Source of the DNA: Henriciella barbarensis
Lineage (GTDB): Bacteria; Pseudomonadota; Alphaproteobacteria; Caulobacterales; Hyphomonadaceae
Assembly: GCF_003576345.1 (NCBI RefSeq)
Contig: NZ_QWGB01000005.1
Span: forward strand, 186,001-250,000
Length of the DNA: 64,000 nt
Direction: 5' to 3'
Each line of letters opens with the position of its first letter. The first letter of the stretch is position 1. The notes under the pieces were generated by a model. The model was given only the letters and a program-made list of their open reading frames with translations, had not been told where the DNA came from and did no database searches. The position numbers and the translations under genes are program-made. Below are positions 37,079 through 45,953 of this stretch, one piece after another.

Positions 37079-37705
37079 ATGAGTTCCCGCGCTTCGACAA
37101 AACCAAAAAAAACGCCCGCGCGCGTCTGGCAACGTATGCTCTCCGGGCGGCGGCTGGACCTGCTGGACCCGTCACCCGTGGATATCGAGGTTGACGATAT
37201 TGCGCATGGTCTTGCGCGGGTTGCGCGCTGGAACGGCCAGACCCTCGGCGACCATGCCTTTTCCGTCGCCGAACACAGCGTCATCGTCGAACAGATCTGC
37301 GGCGAGCTGGAGCCCGCGCTGCCCGCCGCTGACCGGCTGATGGCGTTGCATCATGACGCCGCGGAATATGTGATCGGGGACATGATTTCTCCGTTCAAGA
37401 CGGTGCTAGGCGATGGCTACAAGGACATTGAGAACCGCCTGACCGAGGCCATCCATGTGCGCTTTGGCTTGCCAGCCCGCCTGCCTGCCAAGCTGAAAAA
37501 ACTGATCAAGCGGGCCGATCATATCTGCGCCTGGTTTGAGGCGACGCAGCTTGCTGGGTTCACTACCGATGAAGCAGACAAATTCTTCGGCGGCCCGCCG
37601 GACCGCATTGCGCTGACATTGCACCCATGCGCACCGACAAAGGCGCAGGCCGCCTTCGTCGCCCGCCACGAAGCCCTGCTGCATGAGATGGAGCGAGCAA
37701 CCTGA
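37079..37705 (+). CDS. HD-domain hydrolase (YfbR-like)
   Basis: 208 residues from ATG 37079. The HD residues appear in LGDHAFSVAEHSVIVEQ, ALHHDAAEYVIGDMISPFKT and KRADHICAWFEATQ. This matches the YfbR-type family whose founding member removes phosphate from deoxynucleotides; the specific substrate here is not known. The stop shares a base with the next gene (TGATG). In related bacteria this gene is often next to the NrtR-like gene, as here. Confidence 0.9.
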   Translation: MSSRASTKPKKTPARVWQRMLSGRRLDLLDPSPVDIEVDDIAHGLARVARWNGQTLGDHAFSVAEHSVIVEQICGELEPALPAADRLMALHHDAAEYVIGDMISPFKTVLGDGYKDIENRLTEAIHVRFGLPARLPAKLKKLIKRADHICAWFEATQLAGFTTDEADKFFGGPPDRIALTLHPCAPTKAQAAFVARHEALLHEMERAT

Positions 37706-38652
37706 TGGCGATCCCGCTGATCATCGGCCTTTCCGTGGTGATCGTCGCCTGCGACGGCGACACGCCGCGCGTCCTCGTCACCCGCCGTGATGGCGGACTT
37801 GGCGGCCTGCCCTTCGGTACATTCGATCCGGGCGGCCACCGCACCTTCGAGATCGCCCTGCGCGGCTGGGTTCGTGAACAGACCGGCTTCGATCTTGGCT
37901 ATGTCGAGCAGCTTTACACTTTCGGGGATCGTGACCGCGAAACACCAGAGGCGACACTTGCTGATGCCCCGGCAGATGCGCGCGTCGTGTCGGTCGGCTA
38001 CCTTGCGCTGACGCCGGACCAGCAGCGACTGCCCGACAGGCTCGAGGCGCAGTGGCGCGGTTGGTACAGCCATTTTCCCTGGGAAGACCACCGCACCGGC
38101 CGCCCGGACCTTATCGATCGGGAGATCGCCCCACGCCTTGCGACATGGTCCGCGGGCTCTGATTCAAGGCGCACCCGTATTGATCTTGCTTTCGGACTCA
38201 ATGGCCGCGACTGGAGCGAGGACCGCGTACTTGAGCGCTATGAGCTGCTCTACGAGGCTGGCCTTGTGATCGAATGTGCCCGCGATGCCGACCTGCCGCT
38301 GCCTGATGTTCGCCTCGGTGAACCCATGGCGTCCGATCACCGCCGCATCCTGGCCACGGCTATGGAGCGCCTGCGCGGCAAGATCCGCTACCGGCCAGTG
38401 GTCTTCGAACTGATGCCGGACCGCTTCACCCTTTCCGACCTGCAGATCGCCTGCGAAGGCATACTCGGCCTGTCGCTGCACAAGCAGAACTTCCGCCGGG
38501 CGCTGGATCGCACGGGGCTGGTCTGTGGCACGGGAGAGATGAAGGCAGGCACTGGCGGGCGCCCGGCAGAGCTTTATCGCTTCATGCGCGAACGCGTCAG
38601 GAAGAGCGCGGCCATCGGCATTGCCGCCCCGACCCTACGGCGTGAGCCCTAG
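37705..38652 (+). CDS. NrtR-like Nudix/winged-helix protein, likely NAD regulator
   Basis: 315 residues. The N-terminal half is a Nudix-fold domain, without an intact catalytic Nudix box (GTFDPGGHRTFEIALRGWVR). The C-terminal half is a winged helix, KIRYRPVVFELMPDRFTLSD and LHKQNFRRALDRTGLV, which is the NrtR fold. NrtR repressors sense ADP-ribose and control NAD genes. It is coupled to the HD gene by one-base overlap. No NAD genes are in the window, so the targets are elsewhere. Confidence 0.85.
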   Translation: MAIPLIIGLSVVIVACDGDTPRVLVTRRDGGLGGLPFGTFDPGGHRTFEIALRGWVREQTGFDLGYVEQLYTFGDRDRETPEATLADAPADARVVSVGYLALTPDQQRLPDRLEAQWRGWYSHFPWEDHRTGRPDLIDREIAPRLATWSAGSDSRRTRIDLAFGLNGRDWSEDRVLERYELLYEAGLVIECARDADLPLPDVRLGEPMASDHRRILATAMERLRGKIRYRPVVFELMPDRFTLSDLQIACEGILGLSLHKQNFRRALDRTGLVCGTGEMKAGTGGRPAELYRFMRERVRKSAAIGIAAPTLRREP

Positions 38653-38756
38653 AAACTGAAGCGTCGGTTCTTCGTTTCACTCCGGCCCGCCGCTTCATAT
38701 CCTTGTTTTGGCGCAAGTGTCCGTTCGCAAACGATTCCGTTTGCTCCGAACTTGCT

Positions 38757-39446
38757 TCAGAGGCGCTTGACCAGCCGCCAGAGGCGCGTGTTGAACACGG
38801 CCAGCATGAGCGGAAACAAGACGAACCCGCCTGCGACCCCGCCGATATGAGCCGCCCAGGCAAGCCTGATCCCGATGATCGAGGCCATGAACTCGCCGAC
38901 CACGGCGATGACGAGGTTGATGACGATCCAGGGAATGGAGATGCGGACAGCACCTCTCAGACCGCCGCGCAGCCAGCCGACCGCCGGCAAGAAGCCCGAC
39001 AGGGCGGACGACGCGCCAATGGCCAGTTCCGACTGTCCTGTGAACTCACTCCAACCGATCTGGAAGAGTGCGCCAGAGATGGCGGCACCCGCAAAGAAAA
39101 GCAGGAAGGCAAACGCCCCCTTTCGGTCGATGCCGAGCGCGATCGCGACCGGCGGACCAAAAGCGATCAACGCCATCATGTTCATCGCCAGATGGAAGAT
39201 CCCGCCATGCAGGAAAACGTGCAGAATGAGCGGCGCAAGATCACCGAGTGGGCGGTAAACGCCGTCAAACTCGGGACCACCCGCAATCGCGCCTGCATCG
39301 AACATCCAGGCCGCGACCCAGCGGTCGAGGAAAAGCTGCGACTGCGACAGAAGCTGCACACAGGATGCGATGGTGATCGCAGCCGTCAGTATCAGGACGA
39401 CCGGCGGCAGCCTGTTGAAAAGCGGCTCCGGACGGCCGCTCAGCAT
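38757..39446 (-). CDS. Rhomboid-family intramembrane serine protease
   Basis: 229 residues from ATG 39446 (an upstream GTG is possible; the ribosome site is poor). About six membrane helices. Catalytic features: H85-LAM-N89, GASS with the probable nucleophile S146, and H200 in AAHIGGVAGG. Rhomboids cut membrane-spanning substrates within the bilayer. Located divergently from an acyl-CoA dehydrogenase gene, with 152 bp between starts. Confidence 0.9.
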   Translation of the reverse strand: MLSGRPEPLFNRLPPVVLILTAAITIASCVQLLSQSQLFLDRWVAAWMFDAGAIAGGPEFDGVYRPLGDLAPLILHVFLHGGIFHLAMNMMALIAFGPPVAIALGIDRKGAFAFLLFFAGAAISGALFQIGWSEFTGQSELAIGASSALSGFLPAVGWLRGGLRGAVRISIPWIVINLVIAVVGEFMASIIGIRLAWAAHIGGVAGGFVLFPLMLAVFNTRLWRLVKRL

Positions 39447-39598
39447 CTCGGGGGAGGTATGATATCGCACAGTGACATCTAAGACACACAATGCGGCGCG
39501 GTAAAGGCGGCGGGGTGTTACAGTGTCTTCACTTTCTGCGAAAACCTGCCCCGGCGTCACGAATTGATTTCGCTGCGCGTCTGGACACCATCGCCCGC

Positions 39599-40780
39599 AT
39601 GGCAAAAGCACAAGAAATTACCTTCGACAGTCTTCGTCCCCCGGCCCCTTGGATGGACGAGACCCACTCGATCTGGCGTAAATCCGTCCGCGCCTTCGTG
39701 GACAAGGAACTGGTCCCCCACATCGAGGACTGGGAAGCGGCGGGAGAAATACCCAGAGATATCTACCCAAAGGCAGCAGAAGCTGGCCTCATTGGTATGG
39801 GCTATCCCGAAGAGTATGGCGGCGCAGGCACCGACTTTGACCGTTTTCACGGGACGGTGACCTCTGAGGAATTGGCACGTATGGGCGCAGGCGGCGTTTC
39901 CTCTGCCCTGATGATCCACGGTATCGGCCTGCCCCCGGTCATGGTGGGCGGTAGCGAGGACATGAAGCGAGAGATCGCGCCACAGGTCCTCTCCGGCAAG
40001 AAGCAGATCAGCCTCGGCATTACAGAGCCGGGCGGCGGGTCCGACGTCGCGCAACTGAAAACCAATGCAAAGAAGTCGGGCAATGGCTGGGTCGTGAACG
40101 GGTCCAAAACCTACATCACGGGCGGTTGCACCTCGAAATGGCTGACAACGGCTGTGCGCACGGGTGGCGAAGGCATGGCCGGTATTTCACTCATGCTGAT
40201 CGACCTCGAGGCCGAAGGCGTGTCGCGCACCGCCTTGCCCAAGATGGGTTGGTGGGCATCGGACACGGCCACCATCCACTTCGATGACGTTTTCGTGCCA
40301 CCTGAAAACCTGATCGGTGAAGTCGACCGCGGCTTTGTCAGCATCATGGCGAACTTCAATGGCGAACGCCTTGGCATGGCGGCGCAGGCAGCTGCCTGTG
40401 CCCGTGTCTGTATCGAGGATGCCGCTGCCTGGGCGCAGCAGCGCCAGACATTCGGCAAACGCCTCGCTGACCATCAGGTCATCCGCCACAAGATCGCGGC
40501 CATGTGCCAGAAGGTCTGGGCAACGACGGCCATGCTCGATCAGCTGACCTGGCGGGTGCAGAATGGCGAGCAGCCGATTGCAGAGCTCGCCATGCTGAAA
40601 GTGCAGGCGACCGAGACGATGGAGTTCTGCGCGCGCGAAGCGATGCAAATTCTTGGTGGGGCCGGCTTTATCCGCGGTCACCGGGTTGAGCGCATCTACC
40701 GAGAGGTTCGCGTCATGGCTATTGGCGGCGGCTCAGAAGAGATCATGCGCGACCTCGCCTCTCGCCAGCTCGGTCTCTAG
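39599..40780 (+). CDS. Acyl-CoA dehydrogenase
   Basis: 393 residues from ATG 39599; earlier starts lengthen it without support. FAD-dependent oxidation of acyl-CoA to enoyl-CoA. The FAD/substrate regions LGITEPGGGSDVAQLKTNAK and GGCTSKWLTTAVRT are typical; the C-terminal IGGGSEEIMRDLASRQLGL gives a Glu in the family's usual place. A rho-independent terminator follows at 40801-40848. Confidence 0.95.
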   Translation: MAKAQEITFDSLRPPAPWMDETHSIWRKSVRAFVDKELVPHIEDWEAAGEIPRDIYPKAAEAGLIGMGYPEEYGGAGTDFDRFHGTVTSEELARMGAGGVSSALMIHGIGLPPVMVGGSEDMKREIAPQVLSGKKQISLGITEPGGGSDVAQLKTNAKKSGNGWVVNGSKTYITGGCTSKWLTTAVRTGGEGMAGISLMLIDLEAEGVSRTALPKMGWWASDTATIHFDDVFVPPENLIGEVDRGFVSIMANFNGERLGMAAQAAACARVCIEDAAAWAQQRQTFGKRLADHQVIRHKIAAMCQKVWATTAMLDQLTWRVQNGEQPIAELAMLKVQATETMEFCAREAMQILGGAGFIRGHRVERIYREVRVMAIGGGSEEIMRDLASRQLGL

Positions 40781-40800
40781 CGACGGAAATATGATTGAGT

Positions 40801-40848
40801 AGCAGGGACCGCGTCTGAAAAGGCGCGGAACCCTGCTTTCTGTCCTTT
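40801..40848 (+). terminator. Terminator after acyl-CoA dehydrogenase
   Basis: A 7-bp outer stem (40801-40807 with 40831-40837) and an inner 5-bp stem (40809-40813 with 40824-40828), followed by TTTCTGTCCTTT. It lies 20 nt after the stop. Confidence 0.75.
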
Positions 40849-40922
40849 CGTTAAGTCTTAGAAGCGGCGCGGGTCTCATCCGCGAAAAGCCTGCTGCGCA
40901 GGCGAAACCCAGGAGCACAATA

Positions 40923-41363
40923 ATGAAAAAGACCATCCTCGCCTCATGCCTGATCGGCGCATCTCTCATCCTGCCGGCCTGTGGCACGAGCGATGGGGAC
41001 AAGGCCGAAATGTTCAATCAATGTCGTATTGTTCTCGGTGATCGCTCGCTCAGCCCGAACTTGCGCGAAGCAGATACGACACCGGATGCCGCCTGCACCT
41101 GTCTTGAAGCGACGCTGGATGATGGCAGCGATGAGCGCGATATGATCGCGACTTTCTTCGAGCGCGTGTCGACGCGTATGTCGTCGGCCGATGAGAGCGC
41201 CAAGGAAGCGACGGACAAGCTTGTCTCGGGCGCGTTGCTGCCTGAGGACGCAGGCTCTGATGAGGGGCAGACCTTTGCCGACAACCTCTCGACCTTCAAC
41301 CGCGTCGTGAATGGCATGCTCGAAGGCATGCGCGAAAATGGCGGCGCCTGCCCGGCTATCTAG
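40923..41363 (+). CDS. Lipoprotein of unknown function
   Basis: 146 residues. A lipoprotein signal with lipobox LPAC (Cys about 20) is followed by an acidic helical protein with Cys pairs (CRIVLGDRS and AACTCLEAT) and a C-terminal GGACPAI. No family is recognised. The gene stands alone between two terminators, so it is monocistronic and its own promoter lies in the 75 bp after the 40.8-kb terminator. Confidence 0.72.
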   Translation: MKKTILASCLIGASLILPACGTSDGDKAEMFNQCRIVLGDRSLSPNLREADTTPDAACTCLEATLDDGSDERDMIATFFERVSTRMSSADESAKEATDKLVSGALLPEDAGSDEGQTFADNLSTFNRVVNGMLEGMRENGGACPAI

Positions 41364-41380
41364 TCACCCAAGTACAAGAA

Positions 41381-41408
41381 GGCCCTCCGCGCGGTGCGGA
41401 GGGCCTTT
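41381..41408 (+). terminator. Strong terminator after lipoprotein gene
   Basis: GGCCCTCCGC (41381-41390) pairs with GCGGAGGGCC (41395-41404) and is followed by TTTC. It can also act on the convergent ompW transcript. Confidence 0.8.
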
Positions 41409-41444
41409 CAGTTATCCTGGCTGTTCGAGGTGCGTCAGCCGCAG

Positions 41445-42143
41445 CTAGAAACGATAGCCGAGGCCTAGCCCGACAATGACCGGATTGATCTCGACATCGG
41501 CATTCACGATAACCGGCGCGGTACCAAGTGCCGGGCCGAGCGCGCTGGTGAGGTTCACCTTCACATCGGGTTCAATCCACACCTTCTTGATATCCGCGTT
41601 GAAGGCCCAGCCACCCGCGACACCGTCGAGGTCATAGTCGAAGCCTGCCTGCAGGGCTAAACCGACGGTCGGATCATAATCAATCGCATCCGCCACCGGG
41701 CCCTCGTCTTCGTTGAAGAAGAAGGTCGCGTTTACCCCTGCCCCGACATAGGGCTTGAAGGCGGATCCGGTATCGAAGTGATACTGCAAGGTCAGCGTCG
41801 GCGGCAGCAGCCAGACATCACCTAAATCAACCGTCGCATTTGTCATAGCGCCCGGAATGGTGACGTTCGTCGCCTTCACATCGTGCGGCGTGACGCCGAG
41901 GATCAATTCGGCTGCGATATTATCGGTGAAGAAATAGGTGATATCGAGCTCCGGGACGTACTGATCGCCGATATCGACCGTGCCCGGCAGGCGCGTATTG
42001 CCCACGCTGAGATCGCCGCTCTCATCGGGCAGAACACCCAGAACGCGGCCGCGCACCATCCAGTCGCCTGGCTCGGCAAAGGCTGGCGCGGTGGAAACAA
42101 GAGCTGTCGCTGCAGCGAGCCCGGCAAGAATATGAAGTTTCAT
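41445..42143 (-). CDS. ompW: OmpW-family outer membrane protein
   Basis: 232 residues from ATG 42143 with GAGGAGG upstream. The signal ends near AFAEPGD; mature WMVRGRVLGVLPDESGDLS and DITYFFTDNIAAELILGVTP match OmpW, an eight-stranded barrel with a hydrophobic side exit. The C-terminal Phe (LGLGYRF) is the outer-membrane signature. OmpW relatives conduct hydrophobic molecules or respond to stress; the role here is unproven. Its promoter region is shared with the divergent Fur-family gene. Confidence 0.92.
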   Translation of the reverse strand: MKLHILAGLAAATALVSTAPAFAEPGDWMVRGRVLGVLPDESGDLSVGNTRLPGTVDIGDQYVPELDITYFFTDNIAAELILGVTPHDVKATNVTIPGAMTNATVDLGDVWLLPPTLTLQYHFDTGSAFKPYVGAGVNATFFFNEDEGPVADAIDYDPTVGLALQAGFDYDLDGVAGGWAFNADIKKVWIEPDVKVNLTSALGPALGTAPVIVNADVEINPVIVGLGLGYRF

Positions 42144-42328
42144 GAGACCCTCCTCATTGATGATGAGGCGAGCTAGACACTTGTCCCGAAACGGAATATT
42201 GGCATCTCTGTCGCGCGCTTCCATACCGCGCGGCATAAGCGCCCGACTACGCATCTCACCTTATCGACACAGGCAGAGACAGCGTTTCTGACTGGAAATT
42301 CCGCGCAAAACATCCGACATTAAAATAC

Positions 42329-42814
42329 ATGGCCCACGCCGACACCCATTCACACGTTCACGCGAATACGCCCTGCAGTCCGCAGGATGTGGAGACCTTC
42401 CTTGCCGAGGCCGAAACGCTTGCGGCAAAGCGCGGCCAGCGCCTGACGAAGATCCGCCGCAAGGTATTGCGCCTCCTGCTGGAGAGCGATGAGCCGTCAA
42501 AGGCCTATGACCTGCTTGCCAACCTCGACGGCGAAGGGGCCGCCAAACCGCCAACTGTCTATCGCGCGCTGGATTTCCTTCAGGAACAAGGCCTCGCTCA
42601 CAAGATCGAGAGCCTCAACGCCTATGTCGCCTGTGGCCATACGGGTCACAAACACTCAGCGGTATTTTTGATCTGCGAGAAATGTGGAGCGGCAGAAGAG
42701 CTTCATGCCGTCGCGACCAATGATGCCCTGAAAGCTGAAACTGCTGCGGCTGGTTTCAAAGTTCGACAGGCCGTTATCGAAGCGCGCGGGATATGCCGCG
42801 ATTGCGCTGCCTGA
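42329..42814 (+). CDS. Fur-family metalloregulator, probably Zur-like
   Basis: 161 residues. The winged helix includes KIRRKVLRLLLESDEP and PTVYRALDFLQEQGL. The structural zinc site is formed by C116xxC119 and C156xxC159. The N-terminus is His-rich (residues 3-11: HADTHSHVH), which favours zinc sensing, so Zur is the leading guess, though Fur or PerR cannot be excluded. No clear operator is visible in the 185 bp between this gene and ompW. Confidence 0.88.
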   Translation: MAHADTHSHVHANTPCSPQDVETFLAEAETLAAKRGQRLTKIRRKVLRLLLESDEPSKAYDLLANLDGEGAAKPPTVYRALDFLQEQGLAHKIESLNAYVACGHTGHKHSAVFLICEKCGAAEELHAVATNDALKAETAAAGFKVRQAVIEARGICRDCAA

Positions 42815-42890
42815 CAACAGGTTGCCCCCCGCGCCGAGCGCGGCTAACTCTGCCCCGCAAGATAGTGCCAAGCCAGCCGGAGGAACCAGC

Positions 42891-43814
42891 TTGATCGACC
42901 TTTGGAAGGGAAGCGCGAATACCTGGGACTGCGATGAGATGGGGCATATGAATGTCCGCATCTATCTGGAAAAGGCATTTGAAGGGCTCGGCACGCTGGC
43001 CGCGCATTGTCATATGAGCCACGTCTACCAGACTGGCTCACCTTCCACGCTGATTCCGCTTGAACAGCACATTCGCTTCATGCGCGAGGTTCATCCCGGC
43101 CGCCCGCTTCGTATGCGGGGCTGCGTGCTTGAGGTCGATGAGACGCGGGTCACGGTCTATCAGGAACTGCTTCACAGCGATGGCACGCCTGCTGCCGCAT
43201 TCCGCACCAAGCTTATCCATGCGTCGGCCGACGATATGCGCCCCTTCCCGTGGAGTGACCGCACCCACAAGGCACTGACAGAGCTAATCGAAGAGCCCCC
43301 AGCAGCCACAGCGCCGCGCGGGATCGACCTCAAAGTTGAGCCCTTGCCGAACGAAGAGGTGACGCTTGGTTTTGCGGAAAGTCAGGGCGTCGAGCTGATC
43401 GGTCAAGGCATGGTGGACGCAAATGACTGCGACGTGTTTGGCCGCATGAAGCCACACTGCTTCATTGGCCGGGTCTCTGATTCAGTGCCGAACCTGCTTT
43501 ATGACTGGCGCGAAAGGGTCGCCAGCGCTGTTGAAGGCAGCCATATGGGGGCGGCTGTGCTGGAGAACCGGATCATCTATCGAGGATGGCCGAAGGCTGG
43601 CGCGCTCTTCCAGATCCGGACTGCCCTGTCACGGGCCGAAGAAAAGGTCCACGCCCTCACCCACTGGATGCTGGACCCGGTCACCGGGCGGCCATGGATG
43701 ACATGCGAAGCAGTGGCCGTGACCTTCGATCAGATCACACGCAAGGCGATGGCAACGCCGCCAGCTTTGATCGATGAGCTTGCCGAAATCGCCCCCGGTG
43801 ACCTCACGCTCTAG
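42891..43814 (+). CDS. Acyl-CoA thioesterase, double hotdog
   Basis: 307 residues from a TTG at 42891 (MIDLWKGSANTWDCDEMGHM after initiation), chosen because GGAGGA sits 6 nt upstream; a TTG at 42822 would add 23 residues with no such site. Two hotdog domains: the first with the DEMGHMNVRIYLEKAFEGL motif, the second with GMVDANDCDVFGRMKPHCFI. Both contain the Asp/His-type 4-hydroxybenzoyl-CoA thioesterase pattern. It hydrolyses acyl-CoA esters; the substrate is not known. Confidence 0.9.
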   Translation: MIDLWKGSANTWDCDEMGHMNVRIYLEKAFEGLGTLAAHCHMSHVYQTGSPSTLIPLEQHIRFMREVHPGRPLRMRGCVLEVDETRVTVYQELLHSDGTPAAAFRTKLIHASADDMRPFPWSDRTHKALTELIEEPPAATAPRGIDLKVEPLPNEEVTLGFAESQGVELIGQGMVDANDCDVFGRMKPHCFIGRVSDSVPNLLYDWRERVASAVEGSHMGAAVLENRIIYRGWPKAGALFQIRTALSRAEEKVHALTHWMLDPVTGRPWMTCEAVAVTFDQITRKAMATPPALIDELAEIAPGDLTL

Positions 43815-43823
43815 CCGGTCAAG

Positions 43824-44795
43824 CTAGTCGTAATCGTCCCATTGGCTGCCATGCAAGGTACGGCGAAGCAGGCCGTCCTCAGCCGGAGAATAGCCGTCGA
43901 TCAGATAGGCGATCTGACGAGCGAGTTCGTCGCGCACCTCATAAGGCACTTCCATCGGATGGAAATGGCTTGTACCGGGCCGCTCGCGCAGCACCAGTTC
44001 ACGGTAATGCGCCATCATCAGATTGGTGACCTTGTTGGTCATCACTGGCTTGATGTTCGGGCGGAAAACCACAATCGGTGTCTGGACCTTTTCGATCTTC
44101 TTCAGCGCGCCCCAGGGCTGGTTGCGCTGTGAGGAGAAGGTCGCTGATTCCCAGGCAGGGTTACAGGTTAGCCGGACGACAGATTCGCCAGTTTCATTCG
44201 TCGTTTCTCTCACGCCATCTTCGAGATAGTCATTCAGGAAAGGCGCGCGCCAGCTCTTGAAGGCGCCTTTGCCATGATAGACGTCATAGGCGGCCTCACG
44301 GCTCGCAAATTCAGCGCGTCTGCGCTTTGCCTGGCGCGACATCTGGTTCGTCTGCCGAACGAAAGGCAGCACGTGGAGCCAGAAATAAAAGCGCGGATTC
44401 AGCACGACCGGGTCGACCAGAATGAGGCCCGCGACGAGGTCTGGACGCTTGCCCGCAACCAGAAGCGAGACACAGCCGCCCATGGAATGCCCACCAAGCA
44501 CGACAGGGCCTTTGGCTTCCTTTTCCAGGAAGTCGATCACGTCATCACGGTAGACATGCCAGGATTTCAGCGTCTTCGGATCTGCAGGAAGGCTGGTGAG
44601 GCCGTGACCGCGCATGTCGAGGGCGGCAACCCGATGGCGTTCGCCGAGCGGGGCCAGCATCGACTTGTAGGTCATGCCATTGAAGCCCGTCGCGTGCAGC
44701 CAGAGTGCAGCCAGATCGCGCGATTCGTCCCCGAAATGGACGGAGGCGTGAGCCCCTTCCTCGGGGCCCTCAGTTGTTCGGCGGTGCATCATCAT
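43824..44795 (-). CDS. Alpha/beta hydrolase
   Basis: 323 residues from ATG 44795 (three consecutive ATG, MMMHRRTTEGPE). The fold's nucleophile elbow is GGHSMGGCVSLLVA with Ser. LWLHATGFNG and ALDMRGHGLTSLP supply the oxyanion-hole and strand sequence; the catalytic His is likely in GTSHFHPME near the end. Reaction unknown (esterase, lipase or haloalkane-dehalogenase-like). Convergent with the thioesterase gene, separated by 9 bp. Confidence 0.88.
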   Translation of the reverse strand: MMMHRRTTEGPEEGAHASVHFGDESRDLAALWLHATGFNGMTYKSMLAPLGERHRVAALDMRGHGLTSLPADPKTLKSWHVYRDDVIDFLEKEAKGPVVLGGHSMGGCVSLLVAGKRPDLVAGLILVDPVVLNPRFYFWLHVLPFVRQTNQMSRQAKRRRAEFASREAAYDVYHGKGAFKSWRAPFLNDYLEDGVRETTNETGESVVRLTCNPAWESATFSSQRNQPWGALKKIEKVQTPIVVFRPNIKPVMTNKVTNLMMAHYRELVLRERPGTSHFHPMEVPYEVRDELARQIAYLIDGYSPAEDGLLRRTLHGSQWDDYD

Positions 44796-44881
44796 GTCGA
44801 CGGACGCCTGCCCCTTTTTTTCTATCAGCCGGTGCTGAGTCTGCACGCACACGCAAAGAGTTGTAAAGCGAAACAAGATGG

Positions 44882-44901
44882 CCGCGCTGCATGCAGCGCG
44901 G
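44882..44901 (-). terminator. Perfect 20-bp palindrome, probable terminator stem
   Basis: CCGCGCTGCATGCAGCGCGG is a perfect palindrome 32 nt past the stop of the leftward gene ending at 44934, followed on the minus strand by CCATCTTGTTT. It may end that transcript; the T-run is weak. Confidence 0.55.
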
Positions 44902-44933
44902 TGGGTGTTGCCGATCTGCTGTGCCCTCCGGCG

Positions 44934-45272
44934 TCAGGCAGCGTCGAGCCTGAATATCGCTGTTGAGCGGACATGCAGACCTGCTGGTGAGGAAAGCTCT
45001 GCCCCCATGAAGATCAGCGTGCGCGTCTGACGATCGGCCCGGCTTTCAACCGCCGCGCTGCCACCGTCGAACGAAGTGCCCGTTACATCATGGCTGATTG
45101 ATACAAGCTTCGCGCTGGCAGCGCCCGCAAGGGTCGTGGCTGCAGCCTGCATTGCCCGGATCGACAGGGCACACAGCGCTGCCGCATCGAGCGCGTCTGC
45201 GGTGAAACTCGCCCGGCTGTCGGTCTCTACAGTCAATGGCGGGATGGTCTGGGTCTGGATACGGGTCGTCAT
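44934..45272 (-). CDS. Unknown protein, weakly hotdog-like C-terminus
   Basis: 112 residues from ATG 45272. No signal peptide. The central region has Ala/Ser-rich helices (ALDAAALCALSIRAMQAAAT), and the end reads TRTLIFMGAELSSPAGLHVR then STAIFRL, which resembles the last strands of hotdog thioesterases. The resemblance is too slight for a call. It lies 88 bp downstream of the next leftward gene, and a perfect palindrome follows it. Confidence 0.5.
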   Translation of the reverse strand: MTTRIQTQTIPPLTVETDSRASFTADALDAAALCALSIRAMQAAATTLAGAASAKLVSISHDVTGTSFDGGSAAVESRADRQTRTLIFMGAELSSPAGLHVRSTAIFRLDAA

Positions 45273-45360
45273 GAAACGGGTGCTAAGCTGCATGCCTGCG
45301 ATTGGGAAGCCCTCTCGCAGCGCCAGTGCCGCTCCCAGTCATGAGTTCATCAGTGTGCGG

Positions 45361-45798
45361 TCAGGCAACCGCGCTGCTGCGGCCATGGTCGTCTGCGGGG
45401 ATCGCGGGCGTGCTGCCCTCAAAGAGGGCCGCAATAAGCGCCGTCTCTCCAAGCGAGAAGCGCGCCCCAAGGACGCGACTGATCGTGCTCATGAGAGACG
45501 CAATCTCTGAATGGCCAAGTCCTGCGCGCTGCAGGCGAAGGAACATGTCGAATGTGACGTGCTGACGTCCACCCGGGGTTTGCTCGATCAGCTGCGCAAT
45601 CGCCCCAATTGGGGTGCCTTCAAGCTTTGCCGTGGAAGCCGAAAGCGTCCGCGCACCCGGCACCTGGGCGAAGATCCGCTCGATGAGGTCGCCGCCCTGT
45701 CGCTGCGCCGCGTTAAAGACAATACCGACCGCATGGCGCGCATTTGGCTCTTCGAGCCCAGATTCGATCGCTGCTACCGAGATTAGATCTTTAAGCAT
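45361..45798 (-). CDS. Small helical protein, DUF2267/DUF2780-like by eye
   Basis: 145 residues. Mostly alpha-helical: ESGLEEPNARHAVGIVFNAA, ERIFAQVPGARTL and LGHSEIASLMSTISRVLG. The spacing of GxxxAxxxV, the VPGA turn and the C-terminal helices recalls DUF2780/DUF2267 proteins, but only as a pattern match by eye. No signal peptide or catalytic motif. Function unknown. It starts at ATG 45798 with GGAG upstream. Confidence 0.6.
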   Translation of the reverse strand: MLKDLISVAAIESGLEEPNARHAVGIVFNAAQRQGGDLIERIFAQVPGARTLSASTAKLEGTPIGAIAQLIEQTPGGRQHVTFDMFLRLQRAGLGHSEIASLMSTISRVLGARFSLGETALIAALFEGSTPAIPADDHGRSSAVA

Positions 45799-45921
45799 AA
45801 GGCTCTCCTTCAGGCGCCGCTTTCCACAGCCAGAATAGGAAAGAGGCCTTGCGCGAAGGTTACCGAGGCCGCGCCTACGACGGCTCGATCAGGCGATTTG
45901 CAGAAAAATCAGATCGGGACC

Positions 45922-45948
45922 GTTAATGAAGCGTTCGCTTTCATTAAC
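45922..45948 (-). terminator. Hairpin after argS
   Basis: GTTAATGAA (45922-45930) pairs with TTCATTAAC (45940-45948). It lies 5 nt past the argS stop. There is no T-run, so this may be a weak or Rho-assisted terminator. Confidence 0.5.
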
Positions 45949-45953
45949 CCGCG

